From Bacteroidales bacterium (GTDB lineage Bacteria > Bacteroidota > Bacteroidia > Bacteroidales > Muribaculaceae): a DNA stretch of 64,000 bases. The DNA lies in NCBI GenBank assembly GCA_014800795.1, contig JAAVFL010000002.1, forward strand, positions 62,001 to 126,000. Reading direction: 5' to 3'. How positions within the stretch are numbered: position 1 is the first letter of the stretch; each line of letters starts with the position of its first letter. Made by a program: the position numbers and the translations under genes. Below are positions 26,930 through 35,830 of this stretch, piece after piece. Under the pieces are notes generated by a model, which was not told the origin of the DNA, did no database searches, and saw only the letters and a program-made list of their open reading frames with translations.

Positions 26930-28597
26930 ATGAAAGTTATGAAATTCAGACATATTATTCCGGCTCTTATGCTTGCCGCCGGCGCCCTGTCGCTCGGTTC
27001 GTGCGAGGATATGATGGATCTCGGCAGCGACGACTATGTGTTCGGGGAGGATAACCGCCTTGATTCCGCCAACGATTCACTGTATTCATCGGTCGGTATC
27101 CTGTCGCAGCTCCAGAAAGTAGGGGAGCGCTATGTTCTTCTGGGTGAGCTCCGCGGCGATCTTGTAACTGTTACTGAAAATGCTGATATGTCGTTGCGCG
27201 AGGTATCGGAATTCACCGCCGGCAGCGATAACGTCTATGCCGACCGCCGCGACTACTACAGTATAATCAACAACTGTAACTACGCCCTGGAGCGGATGGA
27301 TACCACCATTGTGGAGCATCAGAACAGGGTGATGGTTCCGGAATATGCCGCCATCCGCTGTATACGTGCGTGGACATATTTCCAGATGGGTCTTACCTAC
27401 GGCAGCGTGAAATATGTGGACAAACCTATTCTTTCGCTTGAAGAGAGCGAGATGGAGTATCCCGTAATCGGGCTCGACGATCTTGTCGACAGACTGATAG
27501 ATGATATATCGCGCTATGCCGCAGAAAAAACGCCCGACAATGGATTGGGATCGGTATATTTCCAGCCCCGTCTTCTGCTTGCCGACATGTTTCTATACCG
27601 CAACAGATATGCTGAAGCTGCCCGTCTGTACTATGAGTACATCAACGAGTCGCACCAGACAATGTCCTCATACTACAGCAACTGTTGGGAAACGGCTCAG
27701 GCTTCGGAAATCAAGACCCGTGAATTTTTAGGTTTTACCACCTACTATATCACCGGTATCCGCTATAATACGGATCTGCGTGCCGACCGTCCGAATCTGA
27801 TCAATCTCACATACAGCGACACACCTTCACTTGTCGCCGCACGCTGGTGGGTCGACGAGATGGCTGCTGTCACCCATTTCCACATCAACAATCAGGGAGC
27901 GCCTACCATTCAGGGATATCTCGAGGGTGACACCCGCGGACGCTTTGTTTTCGCCAATGGCCTCACTCAGGAGAGTGTCTCGGTAGGCTACGCAGGTGAG
28001 TCGGCTGAAACGCTTATCACCAAATATCGCAATCAGATCACCGATATCAACGATCAGCTTACCAATCCGTCGAACCCTCTCGCCTCGGGATGTATGATCA
28101 ACAGCCTTCCGCTCATGCGCCTGTCGCATGTATATCTGCGCTATGCCGAAGCTCTCAACCGTATGGGCAAACCTACCATGGCGTTCGCCGTGCTGAAATA
28201 TGGACTGAAGCCCGATGTGATGGCCGATCCCGAGAAGATAGATCCCGCTGAGCTTGAGGATAATCTCGCATGGACAAATTTCTCGTCGACCGACTACAGC
28301 GGCAGCTACGGTACGGCCTGCCACGGACGCGGTCTGGGTATCGATCTCCAGCAGTCGACTTATGTGATTCCCGAGTTCGACACTCCGGAGCAGACTATGG
28401 AATGGGTAGAGGATGAAATCATGTATGAGCTGGCGGCTGAAACTCAGTTCGAGGGCAACCGCTTCTTCGATCTGGTGCGTGTGAATGCTCACCGTGGCGG
28501 AACGGAATATTTCGCCGACCGTGTGAGCCGCCGCTTCGAAAACCGCGACGCGGCCCGTACCCGGTTGCTCGACCGAGCCAACTGGTGGATAAAATAA
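26930..28597 (+). CDS. SusD-like substrate-binding lipoprotein (second pair)
   Basis: 555 residues with lipobox SLGSC followed by EDMMDLGSDD. It has the SusD tetratricopeptide-like core (CIRAWTYFQMGLTYGSVKYVDKPI, PRLLLADMFLYRNRYAEAARLY), a variable middle with GRFVFANGLTQES, and the C-terminal MYELAAETQFEGNRFFDLVRVNAHRGG. It is the last gene of the operon. The next gene begins 268 bp later and is likely transcribed separately. Confidence 0.93.
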   Translation: MKVMKFRHIIPALMLAAGALSLGSCEDMMDLGSDDYVFGEDNRLDSANDSLYSSVGILSQLQKVGERYVLLGELRGDLVTVTENADMSLREVSEFTAGSDNVYADRRDYYSIINNCNYALERMDTTIVEHQNRVMVPEYAAIRCIRAWTYFQMGLTYGSVKYVDKPILSLEESEMEYPVIGLDDLVDRLIDDISRYAAEKTPDNGLGSVYFQPRLLLADMFLYRNRYAEAARLYYEYINESHQTMSSYYSNCWETAQASEIKTREFLGFTTYYITGIRYNTDLRADRPNLINLTYSDTPSLVAARWWVDEMAAVTHFHINNQGAPTIQGYLEGDTRGRFVFANGLTQESVSVGYAGESAETLITKYRNQITDINDQLTNPSNPLASGCMINSLPLMRLSHVYLRYAEALNRMGKPTMAFAVLKYGLKPDVMADPEKIDPAELEDNLAWTNFSSTDYSGSYGTACHGRGLGIDLQQSTYVIPEFDTPEQTMEWVEDEIMYELAAETQFEGNRFFDLVRVNAHRGGTEYFADRVSRRFENRDAARTRLLDRANWWIK

Positions 28598-28647
28598 ATT
28601 ATCCCGCACCGCCATAAGTGTAAACAACGACGAATTTTTTTTAATAC

Positions 28648-28760
28648 AAATACGCACGGGCTTGACGCAAATACGCCGAATGTCCGTGCGTATTTCCTAC
28701 AGAGACGAATTTTACAAAAAAATGGCGCATCTGTATTACAAAAAGCGGTGCTTATGCGCC
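28648..28760. promoter_or_regulatory. Two inverted repeats upstream of the FG-GAP gene
   Basis: AAATACGCACGG (28648-28659) pairs with CCGTGCGTATTT (28684-28695), and GGCGCAT (28724-28730) with ATGCGCC (28754-28760). Immediately after the second, CAATTTTG (28759-28766) is one base off the -7 consensus. The first may terminate the SusCD operon and the second may regulate the next gene, but neither role is certain. Confidence 0.45.
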
Positions 28761-28865
28761 AATTTTGCGTTGTGGAAAGGCACGCATACCATGAAAGCCA
28801 TCTCCACTCCACTCTGGATAATCGACCGTGAATAAACTATATTTTAAATAACCATTCTTTAACCG

Positions 28866-30929
28866 ATGAAAAATTCTACAAAACTTCTGGCACTCTCGGC
28901 TGCTGTTGCATGCGGTCTGAGCGCACAGGCGGAAGCAACATTCTCCGTCAGCTCCGCACAGTTCCCCGGACATCACCGCGGCGGTATCTTCGCAGGCGAC
29001 GTTCTCAACAACGACCGTATGGATATCTTCTACGGTGGCCAGTGGGACCCCGAACTTGAGAAGCCCGGTGTATGGGCATGGAATACCCTCGCCACATTCG
29101 CTTTCAACAACGGCAACGATGACTGGACTTTCGACCGCATCACTGCTGAAATGAACGAGGAGCCCAATATGGACGACGAGGGTAATGTTATTCTTGACGA
29201 AAATGGTGAACCCAGCTATAACTGGCACACTGTAGCTCCCAAGCACGGCGTAGGAAACAGCACCTATGGTCAGGTTCATTTCCTCGACTATGATAATGAC
29301 GGAAATCTCGACATGCTTGTTTTCGGCGAGAACAACGGTGACGACTGGGTTTCGCCCGACGAACTGAAGCGCAACCACCTCCGTCTGTACCGCAACAACG
29401 GCGACGGCACCTTCACTCTCGAAGAGAAAGCGCAGTTCCCCGTATGCAAGCCTCAGAAGAGCCGTCTCAGCCATGGTATCGCTGTCGGCGACTACGACCG
29501 CGACGGATATGTAGACTTCTTCGTTACCGGTGTCTATACCAACCGCAGCGACTACGAGATGGATGAGACAGAGCCCGAAGATATCTCTGTACTTTACCGC
29601 AACGTAAACGGTACAGGTGAGTTCGAGCGCATGGATATCGCCCACACACAGTTCCCCGTCACAACTTCGGCTGTAGAGGAAAAGGATGACGAAGGCAATG
29701 TTATCAATGTTGTTGTTCCGGCCCGCACTCTCGAGAACTGGTTCGTTCCCATCCGCGGCGAGGTTTATTTCGCAGACTTCAACAACGACGGCTGGCTTGA
29801 TATCGTTCAGTTCGGTGAGACCCACTATGAGAACGGCTGGCCCTATCAGGATCAGTTCGGTGGCAACGCATGCCGCGTCTACATCAACCATGAAGGTGAA
29901 TATTTCGAGGATGTAACTCCCGAGTGGGGTACAACAATGTACACTCTCCGCAACGGTTCCGGATCAGTGAACGACCTCGACGGCGACGGAATGCTCGACT
30001 TTTTCCATATCGGCTGGGGCGACAACGGTTATGCATGGGAAGCATTCCTCTACAGCAACACAGGTGAAGAGAGTGTGTTCGATCTTCCCCAGATGAAGGA
30101 CGACCTCGGTATCGACGGCGACGAAGAGAAGAAGGTTTTCATCCGCGATTTCGACGGCGATGGCAATCCTGATATCGTCTACACCAAGAAAGACAACACT
30201 ATCGTTATTTTCTACGGCTCAATGTCGGGCACATACGAGAAAGTTCAGCTCAGCAGCGACGATTTCGGTGCATACGAATATGGCGAAGTTGCCGATTTCA
30301 ACAACGACGGTCTCTCCGATATCCTTTATGCAGGCGACTGGGGCAACTTCAATCCCCGTCTCTACTACAACACCACTGATACTGAGGTTGCGGCTCCCGC
30401 AGCTCCCGAAAATGTAAGCGCAGAATGGGCCGACGGCAAACTCACTATTAGCTGGGATGAGGTTGACGGCGCCGCAGAGAACCGCTGGGCATACAACGTA
30501 TATGTAAAGGGTGCAAACGGCCTCTATACTCTCGTTCCCGCAAACATCGAGACCGGTTTCGTGAAGATCGCTCACGGTAAGCAGGTTGCTCTCCGTCCCG
30601 ATGTGACAAGCTACAGCATCAGTGTTCCCGAAGGCAGCTACACTGTAGGTGTGCAGACTATCGGTCTGCTCCATGAGACATACAGCACCTTCAATACATT
30701 CAGCGTTGTGCCTGACGGTATCGCGGCAACTGAAGTCGCAAAATCGACATTCGCAGTCAAGACCGATGCGGAGGGTGTGTTCGTGGAAGGCAATGGCGAG
30801 GCAGTGACTGTAGTCAACGCTCTCGGTCAGACAGTGGCAACCGGTGTTGCAGGCTCTCACATCGCAGTTCCCGCCAACGGAGTGCTGATGGTTGTCAAGG
30901 GCAACGAAACCGCTAAGGTTGTAAAATAA
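28866..30929 (+). CDS. Secreted FG-GAP/VCBS repeat protein with FN3 and C-terminal sorting-like domain
   Basis: 687 residues with a signal peptide ending AQA. At least six Asp-rich calcium-type loops occur (DYDNDGNLD, DYDRDGYVD, DFNNDGWLD, DLDGDGMLD, DFDGDGNPD, DFNNDGLSD), as in integrin-like seven-bladed propellers. A fibronectin-III-like domain follows (LTISWDEVDGAAENRWAYNV). The last 70 residues (VTVVNALGQTVATGVAGSHI ... VLMVVKGNETAKVVK) resemble a type IX secretion sorting domain. Arginine codons are almost all CGC/CGT, which is compatible with high expression. It stands alone, with its own terminator. Role is unknown; surface binding or adhesion is likely. Confidence 0.87.
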   Translation: MKNSTKLLALSAAVACGLSAQAEATFSVSSAQFPGHHRGGIFAGDVLNNDRMDIFYGGQWDPELEKPGVWAWNTLATFAFNNGNDDWTFDRITAEMNEEPNMDDEGNVILDENGEPSYNWHTVAPKHGVGNSTYGQVHFLDYDNDGNLDMLVFGENNGDDWVSPDELKRNHLRLYRNNGDGTFTLEEKAQFPVCKPQKSRLSHGIAVGDYDRDGYVDFFVTGVYTNRSDYEMDETEPEDISVLYRNVNGTGEFERMDIAHTQFPVTTSAVEEKDDEGNVINVVVPARTLENWFVPIRGEVYFADFNNDGWLDIVQFGETHYENGWPYQDQFGGNACRVYINHEGEYFEDVTPEWGTTMYTLRNGSGSVNDLDGDGMLDFFHIGWGDNGYAWEAFLYSNTGEESVFDLPQMKDDLGIDGDEEKKVFIRDFDGDGNPDIVYTKKDNTIVIFYGSMSGTYEKVQLSSDDFGAYEYGEVADFNNDGLSDILYAGDWGNFNPRLYYNTTDTEVAAPAAPENVSAEWADGKLTISWDEVDGAAENRWAYNVYVKGANGLYTLVPANIETGFVKIAHGKQVALRPDVTSYSISVPEGSYTVGVQTIGLLHETYSTFNTFSVVPDGIAATEVAKSTFAVKTDAEGVFVEGNGEAVTVVNALGQTVATGVAGSHIAVPANGVLMVVKGNETAKVVK

Positions 30930-30989
30930 TCTTCGGAAATGTTACTCCCGGTACGATAAGGTAAAAAAGTTATTAGGTTAATAAAGGAC

Positions 30990-31029
30990 GGTGCCGCATC
31001 CGGTTTACGGATGGCGGCACCTTTTTTTT
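30990..31029 (+). terminator. Rho-independent terminator of the FG-GAP gene
   Basis: GGTGCCGCATCCG (30990-31002) pairs with CGGATGGCGGCACC (31008-31021) with one bulged base and a 5-base loop. It is followed by eight T (31022-31029). It lies 60 bp past the stop codon. Confidence 0.9.
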
Positions 31030-31117
31030 ATGTAACGTTATCGCTGAATTGCTATTTTTGGAGCATAAGGGGCCTGTGTGGAGCATATGTTGCATTTATT
31101 GGAGAGAATATGGCTGA

Positions 31118-31144
31118 TTTGTGGCATTTTCATTGCTAATTTTG
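31118..31144 (+). promoter_or_regulatory. Candidate promoter of the glycosidase/regulator operon
   Basis: TAATTTTG at 31137-31144 is a perfect -7 match, with TTTG at 31118-31121, though the 15-bp gap is short. It lies 105 bp upstream of the first enzyme gene. The rest of the 320-bp gap from 30930 holds only the terminator. Confidence 0.45.
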
Positions 31145-31249
31145 TAGTGTAAAACCGGCGGTTGAAGAAGCCCTGATTGCAAAAATTTTCATATTTTTGA
31201 ATGAGGATTGTATGCCGGACTATCTGTAGTACCATTATCACATCTTACC

Positions 31250-33304
31250 ATGATGACTGAAAATCTGAAAATATCTTCCGGAGGAAAATTCCTGAGAATA
31301 CTGGCAGCCGGATTTCTTGCCGCCGCGTCTTTCCCTGTGTCCGATATCTCGGCAAAGACTTTTAACGAAGGTGAATGGACTCTTACGGTAGATGATGTGA
31401 CCGGAGCGGCAGATCTGTCGCGGTGTGGCCGCACGCTTCTGAAAGGGAGCTCCGCACGATGGGGGCTCGACAGTGTTTACACAGATTTCTCCGCCTGCCG
31501 CTCGGTCCGCAGTTCGCAGAGCCGTAATTCCGATATATATGGCGATGGATCTGTGGTGACGGTGACCGGAAAGGACGCCGACCACACCGTGACACGTCGG
31601 TTCTATCTTTATCCCGGAAAAGAGTTTGCCCTGACAGATTTTTCTGTGGAGAGTCCGTCGGGAGTTTCATACAACTATATGGCTCCGGTATGGATTACGG
31701 GAAGCTATGAGGCTTTCAGCCGTCCGGGCAATAGCGTTCTCTTCATTCCCTACGACAACGACGCATGGGTGCGCTACCGCATCACTCCGTTCGGCGAGCC
31801 GTCGCCCGAGAGCTATAATGTGACGGCGCTTCTCAATGCCGATACCCGCGAGGCGCTTGTGGTAGGAGCAGTCGAACACGATGTCTGGAAAACCGGTGTG
31901 AAGACGGCCTCTCAAGGGCCATTGGCTATCGATTCGCTCGCTGTGTACGGGGGAGCGTGGTCGGCTCTTACGCGCGACGTGCGTCCCCACGGAGCTGTTT
32001 CGGGCCGGAAAGTAAAATCACCGAAAGTGATGATCGGTGTGTTCGACGACTGGCGCGACGGTATGGAGACCTATGGTGACTTATGCGCAACTTACGCCCC
32101 ACGCATAGCTTCGCGCGGTTCGCGTCCGTTCGGATGGAACAGCTGGGGTAAGTTGCAGACGAAGGTGAATTTCGACAATGCCTCGCAGACCGGTGAATTT
32201 ATTCTCGACGAGCTTCAGCCTGCCGGATTCGTCAATGCCGACAGCACGGTCTATGTGGGTCTTGATGCTTTCTGGGATTTCGGTCTGAACGATGCGCAGC
32301 GCAAGGAGTTTGCAGACCTGTGTCACAGCCGCGGACAGAAAGCCGGTATCTACTATTGTCCCTTCACCGACTGGGGAAAGAATCCCGACGCTACTGTCGG
32401 CGAGGCTCCTCAATACAAATACAGCGATCTCTACCTTTACAGCGGCGATGATATCCTTACGTTCGACGGTGCCTATGCCCTCGATCCTACTCATCCAGGG
32501 ACCAAGGCACGTATAGCCCGTCAGCTCAAGGAGTTCATCGACTGGGGTTATGATTTTGTAAAGATCGATTTCATGGCTCATGGAGCCTATGAGGCCGACC
32601 GCCATTACAATCCGGCAGTCACAACCGGTACCCAGGCCTACAACGAGGGTATGGCATTCATCGATTCCATCGCCGACGGTAAGTTGTGGATCAATCTAAG
32701 TATAGCTCCTCTTCTGCCCGCCAATTATGCCCACAGCCGCCGCATAGGGTGTGATGCATGGGCCGACATCAACAATACGGAATATTCGCTCAACGCGCTC
32801 ACCTACGGATGGTGGCTCGATCATGTCTACCACTACAACGATGCCGACCATATAGTGATGGAGGGGGTGACTGACGGCGAGAACCGTGCGCGCCTCACCT
32901 CGTCGGCGATCACAGGCCTGTTCCTGCTCGGCGACGACCTCAGCGAGGGTGGCGATGAGGCCACCAAAGCGCGTGTGAGACGCACAGCCACCAACAATGA
33001 TATCAACGAGATAGCCCGCACCTGCAAGTCGTTCAGGCCTGTTGAGCCCGGCAAGGGAGACCGGGCGGCAGATTCGTTCTATTATGTCGATCCGGAGCGA
33101 GGTGTAATGTATGTGGCCCTGTTCAACTTCTCAGACAGATCGGTGAGCAAGGAGATACCCATGCATCGTCTGGGACTGAGCGACGGCGAGGAGTTTGCGG
33201 CCACTGAACTGTGGAGCCACGATCCCTGCACTCTGCATGGCACACTCGCCACGGAAATACCCTCGAAAGATGTGAAGGTTTACAGAATTGAAATGAATAA
33301 GTGA
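31250..33304 (+). CDS. Clan GH-D (GH27/GH36-like) predicted alpha-galactosidase
   Basis: 684 residues. The start is the Met of MMTENLKISSGG, followed by a hydrophobic signal (FLRILAAGFLAAASFPVSDISA); a longer frame start at 31208 adds no signal. An N-terminal beta-sandwich of about 270 residues precedes the barrel, which opens with PFGWNSWGK. Asp440 in FVKIDFM is the likely nucleophile and Asp502 in RRIGCDAWADI the likely acid/base. A C-terminal beta domain ends at KVYRIEMN. Alpha-galactosidase is the most common activity of this clan, but alpha-N-acetylgalactosaminidase or others are possible. First gene of a seven-gene plus-strand run. A paralogue follows 50 bp downstream. Confidence 0.85.
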   Translation: MMTENLKISSGGKFLRILAAGFLAAASFPVSDISAKTFNEGEWTLTVDDVTGAADLSRCGRTLLKGSSARWGLDSVYTDFSACRSVRSSQSRNSDIYGDGSVVTVTGKDADHTVTRRFYLYPGKEFALTDFSVESPSGVSYNYMAPVWITGSYEAFSRPGNSVLFIPYDNDAWVRYRITPFGEPSPESYNVTALLNADTREALVVGAVEHDVWKTGVKTASQGPLAIDSLAVYGGAWSALTRDVRPHGAVSGRKVKSPKVMIGVFDDWRDGMETYGDLCATYAPRIASRGSRPFGWNSWGKLQTKVNFDNASQTGEFILDELQPAGFVNADSTVYVGLDAFWDFGLNDAQRKEFADLCHSRGQKAGIYYCPFTDWGKNPDATVGEAPQYKYSDLYLYSGDDILTFDGAYALDPTHPGTKARIARQLKEFIDWGYDFVKIDFMAHGAYEADRHYNPAVTTGTQAYNEGMAFIDSIADGKLWINLSIAPLLPANYAHSRRIGCDAWADINNTEYSLNALTYGWWLDHVYHYNDADHIVMEGVTDGENRARLTSSAITGLFLLGDDLSEGGDEATKARVRRTATNNDINEIARTCKSFRPVEPGKGDRAADSFYYVDPERGVMYVALFNFSDRSVSKEIPMHRLGLSDGEEFAATELWSHDPCTLHGTLATEIPSKDVKVYRIEMNK

Positions 33305-33354
33305 CGGAGTTCGTATAAAAGCGGATTATCCGCGATTAAAAAACAAACGGAATT

Positions 33355-35802
33355 ATGAGATACAGAAATATATGTATGGCAGTGATGGCAGCGGCATGGA
33401 TCGGTGCGGCTGCCGCCGATGTGGAACTTCAGAAAGGTGATTGGCTTTTCGCATACGACAGCGCCGGGGGCAATCTGACTCTCAGCCGGTCGGGGAATGA
33501 GATTTTCAAGAATGTCACGGCTTCAGTAGTATGTAACCTTGACGGTTCGTCGGACGATATCACTATCGCCACAGGGGATGTGGCTCCGGAAGTGACGGTT
33601 GTCGCTGTTTCCGATGAATTCGGCGACGGGGAAGCTATGGAGCTGTCTTTCCGGAAAGATGGTGTCACCATGACACAGTCACTGGCTCTCTACGACGCCC
33701 ATCCATATTTCATAGCGAAAGTGACAGTAACCCCCGACAACGGAGGTATCATCCATTCGGGATATATGGTTCCGTTCGCTCTCGGCGATAAGATACAGCC
33801 GTTCTCATCGACATCGAACCGCATACTGTGGGTTCCCTTCGACAACGACGGCCATGGGGCCTACGACAGTTTCGCGATCCGGTCGACGGGTGACACCGAA
33901 TCGGTATCGCACGAAGTGAACTGTGTCTACAACAGCGACGACCGCTTCGGTCTGGTTGCCGGGTCGGTGGATCACGACAACTGGAAGAGTGGTGTCACCA
34001 TAACAGGACGTCTGCTCGCTCAGGTGTCGAAGTTTGAATGTCTCTCCGGTCTCAGCAACTATTTCACCCGCGATATGTTGCCTCACGGCAAGGTGAAGGG
34101 AACTTCGGTAAGCTCTGCGCGTTTCATGGTGGGGGCGTTCGACGACTGGCGCGAGGGGATGGATCAGTTTGCCGCGGCCAATGCCATTGTGGCTCCCCGG
34201 CAGGAATGGGCAGCCGGCAACCCTGTAGGATGGAGCAGCTGGGGCACCGCCCAGACCCGTGTGAATTTCGATGGAGTGGTGGAGACGGCCCGTTTCATCC
34301 GCGACGAGCTGTCGCCTCTGGGATTTCATGGTGCCGATGGCAAGTGTGTCATAAGTCTCGATGCTTTCGGTGAGGATAATATCCCGGCGATGAAAATGAC
34401 TCAGCTCTCGAAAAATGTGTTAGGCGACGGTACCACCTATACCTATCAGGGAGAGAAGTATGATGGGGTCAACATGACTTTCGGGCTTTACGGAGGTCCG
34501 TTCTGTTCGTGGGATTGGGTCTGGGACGGCACAGTGGAAGGGACAGGTAAAGACGGTATCCCCTCCTACAAAAACCGCGATATGCTTCTTAAGGTGAACG
34601 GAGAGCCTTACAAACTGCCATGCAACGGAGCTTACGCCACCGATCCCACCCATCCGGCCATGGAGGCGCTGATAAAGGCCATGTGTAAGAAATATGCGGA
34701 GCGCGGAGCGCGGTATGTGAAGATCGACTTCATGAACTGCGGTATTATTCAGGGCGACAGCTATTACAACCCCGACATCACTACCGCGGTGCAGGCCTAC
34801 AGCTACGGAATGAAGATTCTGCGCGAGGAGGCTGCCAAATACGACATGTATCTCGTGCTTGCCATGTCGCCGGCGTTCCCCTACGAATATGTTCACGGAC
34901 GGCGCACCTGCTGCGACCGTTTCAGTACCATAGGTGAGAGCGAATATGTAATGAACGCTACCAGCTACGGATGGTGGATGGATAAGCTTTACAGTGTCTG
35001 CGATCCGGATCAGCTCGTAATGATGCGCAACGACTACAATCAGCAGGAGACCGATGGTGAAAACCGTGTCCGCGCAACGACCGGCATGACTACCGGGGCA
35101 TACCTGTGGGGCGATAATTTCACCGATAAGATTACCGAGGATGACGGTTCGCGCCGTGGAAATCCTGAGGAAGCACGCCGCAGGGCTCTATATATCATGG
35201 GCAACAGTGACATTAACGAATATGTGCGTACTCATACGGGGTGTTTCATGCCTGTAGAGGGTAAAGGGGAATACAAGAGCCCCAACACCTGCGAGACAAC
35301 TTTCGTGCGCCACTGTCCGGAGGCCGATTATGTGGCTGTGTTCAATTTCAGTTCCACAAAAAGCTACAAGGGTAGCTATACGTTCGAGCGCCTCGGTGTG
35401 AATCCCGATACAGCAGGTGAGATAACCGAGTTGTGGTTCGGCACAGAGATAGCAGGCAACGGCGGGGAGCTTTCCTACGATGTCCCTGCGAAGGATGTGC
35501 GGGTGTACCGTATCGCCAATACCTCCTACAGCGGTATAGAGGCTCCTGAAGCCGATGCTCTGCCGGGCCGCAATTCGGGAGTGAACGTGATTTTCCAGCA
35601 TGGCGGAGGATGCAATGTGAAGTCGGCTGTAGCGATGCGCGGTGTGCGTGTCTATACTATGGACGGAATCCTGCTGGGTGAGGCGTCAGTAGCGGATGCC
35701 ACCAATGAGATTTCGTTCGCTACGGTGCCCGCGCGTCTGGCGATAGTGGAGGTGACTTTCGCCGACGGGACCCGCACGGCCTTGAAAACTGCTGCAAATT
35801 AA
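33355..35802 (+). CDS. Clan GH-D predicted alpha-galactosidase with C-terminal sorting-like domain
   Basis: 815 residues with a signal peptide (MRYRNICMAVMAAAWIGAAAA). It is a paralogue of the preceding protein: the same N-terminal sandwich, PVGWSSWGT, nucleophile Asp458 in YVKIDFM and acid/base Asp521 in RRTCCDRF. It also carries an insertion in the barrel (ENIPAMKMTQLSKNVLGDG). After the shared end (VPAKDVRVYRIA) there are about 90 extra residues with VRVYTMDGILLGEASV and VEVTFADGTRTALK, like a type IX secretion sorting domain. The upstream paralogue lacks this tail. So one copy may act in the periplasm and this one at the surface. The exact substrate is unknown. Confidence 0.83.
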   Translation: MRYRNICMAVMAAAWIGAAAADVELQKGDWLFAYDSAGGNLTLSRSGNEIFKNVTASVVCNLDGSSDDITIATGDVAPEVTVVAVSDEFGDGEAMELSFRKDGVTMTQSLALYDAHPYFIAKVTVTPDNGGIIHSGYMVPFALGDKIQPFSSTSNRILWVPFDNDGHGAYDSFAIRSTGDTESVSHEVNCVYNSDDRFGLVAGSVDHDNWKSGVTITGRLLAQVSKFECLSGLSNYFTRDMLPHGKVKGTSVSSARFMVGAFDDWREGMDQFAAANAIVAPRQEWAAGNPVGWSSWGTAQTRVNFDGVVETARFIRDELSPLGFHGADGKCVISLDAFGEDNIPAMKMTQLSKNVLGDGTTYTYQGEKYDGVNMTFGLYGGPFCSWDWVWDGTVEGTGKDGIPSYKNRDMLLKVNGEPYKLPCNGAYATDPTHPAMEALIKAMCKKYAERGARYVKIDFMNCGIIQGDSYYNPDITTAVQAYSYGMKILREEAAKYDMYLVLAMSPAFPYEYVHGRRTCCDRFSTIGESEYVMNATSYGWWMDKLYSVCDPDQLVMMRNDYNQQETDGENRVRATTGMTTGAYLWGDNFTDKITEDDGSRRGNPEEARRRALYIMGNSDINEYVRTHTGCFMPVEGKGEYKSPNTCETTFVRHCPEADYVAVFNFSSTKSYKGSYTFERLGVNPDTAGEITELWFGTEIAGNGGELSYDVPAKDVRVYRIANTSYSGIEAPEADALPGRNSGVNVIFQHGGGCNVKSAVAMRGVRVYTMDGILLGEASVADATNEISFATVPARLAIVEVTFADGTRTALKTAAN

Positions 35803-35830
35803 AAAAAATATCTACACGATTAACCTATCG

